From positions 130,567 to 194,566 of the forward strand of contig NZ_JAGMUO010000104.1 of assembly GCF_019049325.1 (NCBI RefSeq): 64,000 nt of DNA, given 5' to 3'. This DNA comes from Streptomyces sp. AC512_CC834. Its GTDB lineage: Bacteria > Actinomycetota > Actinomycetes > Streptomycetales > Streptomycetaceae. The position numbers were made by a program, and so were the translations under genes. The notes under the pieces are model-generated. The model saw only the letters and a list, made by a program, of their open reading frames with translations, was not told where the DNA came from and did not search any database. Shown here piece by piece: positions 61,029 to 64,000 of the stretch. The first letter of the stretch is position 1. Each line of letters begins with the position of its first letter.

Positions 61029-62087
61029 CTACGGCGTGGGACGCGCCGTCGCGTCGCGGTGCCCGGGCGCGGCGGAATCGGCCGCCTGCGTCCCGGAGGC
61101 CACGACCCCTGTCCCCGGCTCCCGCGCGGCGGCGCCCCCCTTGACCGGCGGTACGCCCGTGCCCGCCCGGTCCAACTGCTCCCTGAGCGTCCGGGCGGTC
61201 CGGCGGGCCGTGCGCAGCGCGTCCCAGGTGAGCAGCGTCAGCGCCAGCCACACCAGCGCGAACCCGGCCCAGCGCTCGGGCGGCATGGCCTCACCGAAGT
61301 AGAGGACACCGAGCACGAACTGGAAGACCGGCGCCAGGTACTGCAGCAGCCCCAGCGTGGACAGTGGTACGCGGATCGCCGCCGCGCCGAAGCAGACCAG
61401 CGGGATCGCGGTGACCACGCCGGTCGCGGCGAGCAGGGCCGAGTGCCCGAGGCCCTCCGTGGTGAAGGTCGACTCGCCCTGCGAGCCCAGCCACAGCAGA
61501 TAGCCGAGCGCCGGCAGGAACTGGATCGCCGTCTCCGCGGTCAGCGACTCGACGCCACCGAGGTTGACCTTCTTCTTCACCAGGCCGTACGTGGCGAAGG
61601 AGAAGGCGAGGCAGAGCGAGATCCACGGCGGTTGGCCGTAACCGAGGGTGAGGACGAGTACGGCCGCGAAGCCGGTCCCGACCGCCGCCCACTGCGCGGC
61701 CCGCAGCCGTTCCTTGAGCAGCAGCACGCCCATCGCGATGGTGACCAGCGGGTTGATGAAGTACCCGAGCGAGGCCTCGACGACATGGCCGCTGTTCACG
61801 GCCCAGATGTAGACACCCCAGTTGACGGTGATGACCGCGGCGGCCACCGTGACCAGGGCGAGTCTGCGCGGCTGCCGGAGCAGCTCGCCGGCCCAGGCCC
61901 AGCGCCGTACGAAGAGCAGGGCGACGCCGACGAAGACGAGGGACCACACCATCCGGTTGGCGAGGATCTCGCCGGCCCCGGCGGGCTTGAGCAGCGGCCA
62001 GAACAGCGGGATGATCCCCCACATCCCGTACGCCGCGAAGCCGTTCAGCAGGCCTATTCGCTGCTCACTCCTGGACGACCCGGCCAC
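61029..62087 (-). CDS. rarD: EamA family transporter RarD
   Basis: A 352-residue protein with ten hydrophobic segments (two EamA repeats). RarD-specific sequence GLLNGFAAYGMWGIIPLFWP starts the protein, and VNWGVYIWAVNSGHVVEASLGYFINPLV and LGLLQYLAPVFQFVLGVL follow. Substrate is not established for the family. GTG 62087 is preferred because AGGAGG lies five bases before it; GTG 62093 overlaps that site. Confidence 0.93.
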   Translation of the reverse strand: MAGSSRSEQRIGLLNGFAAYGMWGIIPLFWPLLKPAGAGEILANRMVWSLVFVGVALLFVRRWAWAGELLRQPRRLALVTVAAAVITVNWGVYIWAVNSGHVVEASLGYFINPLVTIAMGVLLLKERLRAAQWAAVGTGFAAVLVLTLGYGQPPWISLCLAFSFATYGLVKKKVNLGGVESLTAETAIQFLPALGYLLWLGSQGESTFTTEGLGHSALLAATGVVTAIPLVCFGAAAIRVPLSTLGLLQYLAPVFQFVLGVLYFGEAMPPERWAGFALVWLALTLLTWDALRTARRTARTLREQLDRAGTGVPPVKGGAAAREPGTGVVASGTQAADSAAPGHRDATARPTP

Positions 62088-62166
62088 GGGCACCTCCTTC
62101 TACGCACACGGCCTACGCACACGGCATGCCGGAACGGGGAGGCATGCCAGGACGAAGGTAGCGCCG

Positions 62167-62222
62167 CACCCGGCCGCCTGTCATGCCCGTATCGGAATAC
62201 GGTCATGACAGGCGGCCGGGTG
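62167..62222 (-). terminator. Very long hairpin terminator after the NmrA-like gene
   Basis: A perfect 19-bp stem, CACCCGGCCGCCTGTCATG (62167-62185) with its complement at 62204-62222. It is extended after one mismatch by a 6-bp stem (CCGTAT/ATACGG) closing on a four-base loop. It lies 41 bp after the minus-strand stop at 62263. Confidence 0.88.
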
Positions 62223-62262
62223 TCGTGCAGCCGTGCAGCCGCCGTGCGGGTCGGTGTGGCGG

Positions 62263-63141
62263 TCAGTCCTTGAGCGGGGCGGCGGCGACGGCGGCGACGG
62301 CGGTGGTGACGGCCTCGGCGAGCGGTGTGGTCGGACGGCCGGTCAGCCGGGACAGGTCGCCGGTGGAGACGACCAGCTCGCCCTTCCCGATGGCGGCGTC
62401 CACCCCCGCGAAGACGTCCGCCAGCGGCCCGGGCACCCCGGCGCCGGTCAGGATGCCGGTGTAGGCCTCGATGGAGACGGGGTTGTAGACGATCTCCTTG
62501 CCGGTCTGCCGGCTCAGCTCGGCGGCGTACTCGGCGAAGCTCCACGCCTCGTCGCCGCCCAGCTCGTACGCCGTGTTCTCGTGGCCCTCGCCGGTCAGTA
62601 CGGCGACGGCGGCGGCCGCGTAGTCGGCGCGGGAGGCGGAGGATACCCGGCCCTCGCCGGCCGCCTGCACGACGGCGCCGTGCTCCAGGACCGGGGCGAG
62701 CTGCTCGGTGTAGTTCTCGTGGTACCAGCCGTTGCGCAGCAGCACGTACGGCACGCCCGAGCCGACCAGCACCTTCTCGGTGGCGCGGTGGTCGTCGGCG
62801 AGTGCCGCCTTGAGGCTTTCGGGGGCGCTGGTGTAGGCGAGCAGGGCGACGCCGGCCTTCTTCGCCGCCTCGATCACGATCGTGTGCTGCTGGACGCGGC
62901 CCTTGTCGAACTCGTTGCCGGAGATCAGCAGCACCCGGTCACCGGCGGCGAACAGGCCGTCGAAGGTCCCGGGGGAGTTGTAGTCGGCGATCGCGAGCCG
63001 TACACCGCGGGCGGCGAGGTCGGCGGCCTTGTCGCGGTCCCGGACGACCGCGGTGACCTGGTCGGCCGGCACCTTGTCCAGCAGTTGCCGCACGACGTGG
63101 CGGCCGAGGTGTCCGGTGGCTCCGGTGACGACGATGCTCAT
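62263..63141 (-). CDS. NmrA/QorB-like NAD(P)-binding quinone reductase
   Basis: A 292-residue atypical short-chain dehydrogenase. The Rossmann motif VTGATGHLGRHVV is at the N-terminus, followed by VTAVVRDRDKAADLAARGV and RNGWYHENY. This matches the QorB branch of NAD(P)H:quinone oxidoreductases, which in Streptomyces usually lie beside an HxlR/MarR-type regulator; no such gene is adjacent here. ATG 63141 has GGAG 11 bases upstream. Confidence 0.9.
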   Translation of the reverse strand: MSIVVTGATGHLGRHVVRQLLDKVPADQVTAVVRDRDKAADLAARGVRLAIADYNSPGTFDGLFAAGDRVLLISGNEFDKGRVQQHTIVIEAAKKAGVALLAYTSAPESLKAALADDHRATEKVLVGSGVPYVLLRNGWYHENYTEQLAPVLEHGAVVQAAGEGRVSSASRADYAAAAVAVLTGEGHENTAYELGGDEAWSFAEYAAELSRQTGKEIVYNPVSIEAYTGILTGAGVPGPLADVFAGVDAAIGKGELVVSTGDLSRLTGRPTTPLAEAVTTAVAAVAAAPLKD

Positions 63142-63204
63142 GGCTTCAGTGCTCCTAGCGGGATGTGCGTTTCCACCAACCCTAGGAGCTGCGCTATCTG
63201 AACG

Positions 63205-63218
63205 AAAGTGCCCACTTT
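63205..63218. promoter_or_regulatory. Palindromic operator candidate upstream of the NmrA-like gene
   Basis: AAAGTG-CC-CACTTT is a perfect 6-2-6 inverted repeat 64-77 bp upstream of ATG 63141, in an otherwise short gap. Binding by an HxlR or similar winged-helix regulator encoded elsewhere is inferred. Confidence 0.5.
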
Positions 63219-63248
63219 GAAGTAAGGTACGCACCTCGCGGTAAGGGT

Positions 63249-63279
63249 AGAGGCCCGGACGTTCCCCGTCCGGGCCTCT
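63249..63279 (-). terminator. Terminator of the 2-oxoacid:ferredoxin oxidoreductase operon
   Basis: A perfect 13-bp inverted repeat, AGAGGCCCGGACG (63249-63261) with its complement at 63267-63279 and a 5-base loop, 41 bp after the minus-strand stop at 63320. Confidence 0.87.
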
Positions 63280-63292
63280 CGCGTGCTGTGAA

Positions 63293-63320
63293 CCGGTCAC
63301 CGGTCACCGGTCACCGGTGT
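63293..63320. repeat. 7-bp tandem repeat (about 4 copies) at a gene end
   Basis: CCGGTCA at 63293, 63300 and 63307, then CCGGTGT, reaching the stop codon of the minus-strand oxidoreductase gene. Confidence 0.88.
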
Positions 63321-64000
63321 CAGCCGACGACCGTCCAGGTGTCGTTGCCGGCGAGCAGCGCGGCGAGGTCGCCCTTGCCGTTCTGTTCGACGGCGGTGTC
63401 GAGCTGTTCGGCCATGAGGGTGTCGTAGACCGGCCGGTCGACCGAGCGCAGGACACCGATGGGGGTGTGGTGGAGGGTGTCGGGGTCGGCGAGGCGGGAG
63501 AGGGCGAAGGCGGTGGTCGCGGACGTGGCGTGGGCGTCGTGGACGAGGATGTCGGCCTCGTTGTCCGCGGTGACGGTGACGATCTCCAGGTCGCCGGTCC
63601 GCGGATTCCGTACGACGCCTTTGGTGCCGTCGGTGCCGAAGCGGATGGGCTGCCCGTGTTCGAGGCGGATCACCGCTTCCTCGGCCTGCTGCCTGTCCTT
63701 GAGGACCTCGAAGGCGCCGTCGTTGAAGATGTTGCAGTTCTGGTAGATCTCGATCAGTGCCGTGCCGGGGTGTTCGGCGGCCTGGCGCAGGACCTCGGTG
63801 AGGTGTTTGCGGTCGGAGTCGACGGTGCGGGCGACGAAGGACGCCTCCGCGCCGAGGGCGAGGGAGACCGGGTTGAAGGGTGCGTCCAGTGAGCCCATCG
63901 GCGTGGACTTGGTGATCTTCCCGGCTTCGCTGGTGGGGGAGTACTGGCCCTTGGTCAGGCCGTAGATCCGGTTGTTGAAGAGGAGGATCTTGAGGTTGAC
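63320..64000 (-). CDS. korB: 2-oxoacid:ferredoxin oxidoreductase beta subunit (5' end outside window)
   Basis: The last 226 codons of the gene; the reading frame continues without a break to the right edge of the window, so the start lies outside. NNRIYGLTKGQYSPTSEAGK and GSLDAPFNPVSLALGAEASFVART are typical of the KorB-type thiamine-diphosphate subunit, and FIEIYQNCNIFND-like sequence (LIEIYQNCNIFND) follows. With an alpha subunit it would oxidise 2-oxoglutarate (or another 2-oxoacid) to the acyl-CoA and reduce ferredoxin. Confidence 0.93.
   Translation of the reverse strand, partial: VNLKILLFNNRIYGLTKGQYSPTSEAGKITKSTPMGSLDAPFNPVSLALGAEASFVARTVDSDRKHLTEVLRQAAEHPGTALIEIYQNCNIFNDGAFEVLKDRQQAEEAVIRLEHGQPIRFGTDGTKGVVRNPRTGDLEIVTVTADNEADILVHDAHATSATTAFALSRLADPDTLHHTPIGVLRSVDRPVYDTLMAEQLDTAVEQNGKGDLAALLAGNDTWTVVG

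Noticed and set aside
63320..63898. Start of the ferredoxin oxidoreductase gene at the ATG 63898
   Set aside because: The reading frame continues upstream to the window edge with conserved KorB sequence, so this Met is internal.

Overview
The window is chromosomal DNA from a high-GC actinomycete, almost certainly a Streptomyces. Third codon positions are nearly all G or C, many genes start with GTG, short ATGA/GTGA/TGATG overlaps between operon genes are common, and menaquinone is made by the futalosine route. From memory of Streptomyces coelicolor, the order mqnC - menG - deformylase - NlpC/P60 - nuoA-N - recQ - polyprenyl synthase is the ordinary core-chromosome arrangement. I cannot name the species. 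No tRNA, rRNA, IS element, integrase or CRISPR array was seen.

Layout. 1-4.1 kb: a LysM/BTAD membrane protein and a type IV/Flp prepilin peptidase, probably the end of a Tad/Flp pilus locus. 4.2-6 kb: mqnC and a small imidazolonepropionase-like partner. 6-11.1 kb: a GH18-like lipoprotein facing a compact exopolysaccharide operon made of a small membrane protein, a fused NodB deacetylase/processive GT2 synthase with a polyglutamine linker, and an acyltransferase-3. 11.2-16.1 kb: menG, a PASTA protein, a GNAT acetyltransferase, a MenJ-like geranylgeranyl reductase, peptide deformylase and an NlpC/P60 hydrolase. 16.1-33.1 kb: a long regulatory gap with a good Rex operator, then the complete 14-gene complex I operon nuoA-N. 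33.1-38.6 kb: Uma2 nuclease-fold protein, RecQ, M56 membrane metalloprotease, fumarylacetoacetase. 39-50 kb: a second extracellular-polysaccharide cluster (DegT aminotransferase, flippase, GH26, small membrane protein, GT-C-like protein, deacetylase, GT2, CelD/BcsL-like acyltransferase) built as two converging operons. 50.2-64 kb: HAD hydrolase, a transglycosylase under a c-di-AMP riboswitch, polyprenyl synthase, a LolA-like protein with an ABC-2 exporter, a TPR protein, M28 aminopeptidase, VOC protein, RarD, an NmrA/QorB-like reductase, and the 3' part of a 2-oxoacid:ferredoxin oxidoreductase beta subunit.

How it fits together. One theme is menaquinone respiration: MqnC (ring), polyprenyl synthase (tail), MenG (methylation), a MenJ-like reductase (tail saturation) and NuoA-N (the main menaquinone reductase), with a Rex (NADH/NAD) operator in front of nuoA. 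A second theme is the cell surface: two polysaccharide systems, each with its own NodB-type deacetylase and processive or family-2 glycosyltransferase, plus wall hydrolases (NlpC/P60 and a c-di-AMP-controlled transglycosylase).

The most striking structural feature is not a gene. Many gaps between transcription units hold a short tandem repeat (7-28 bp units). In several cases the first unit is the 3' end of the neighbouring gene including its stop codon, as if gene tails had been duplicated repeatedly.
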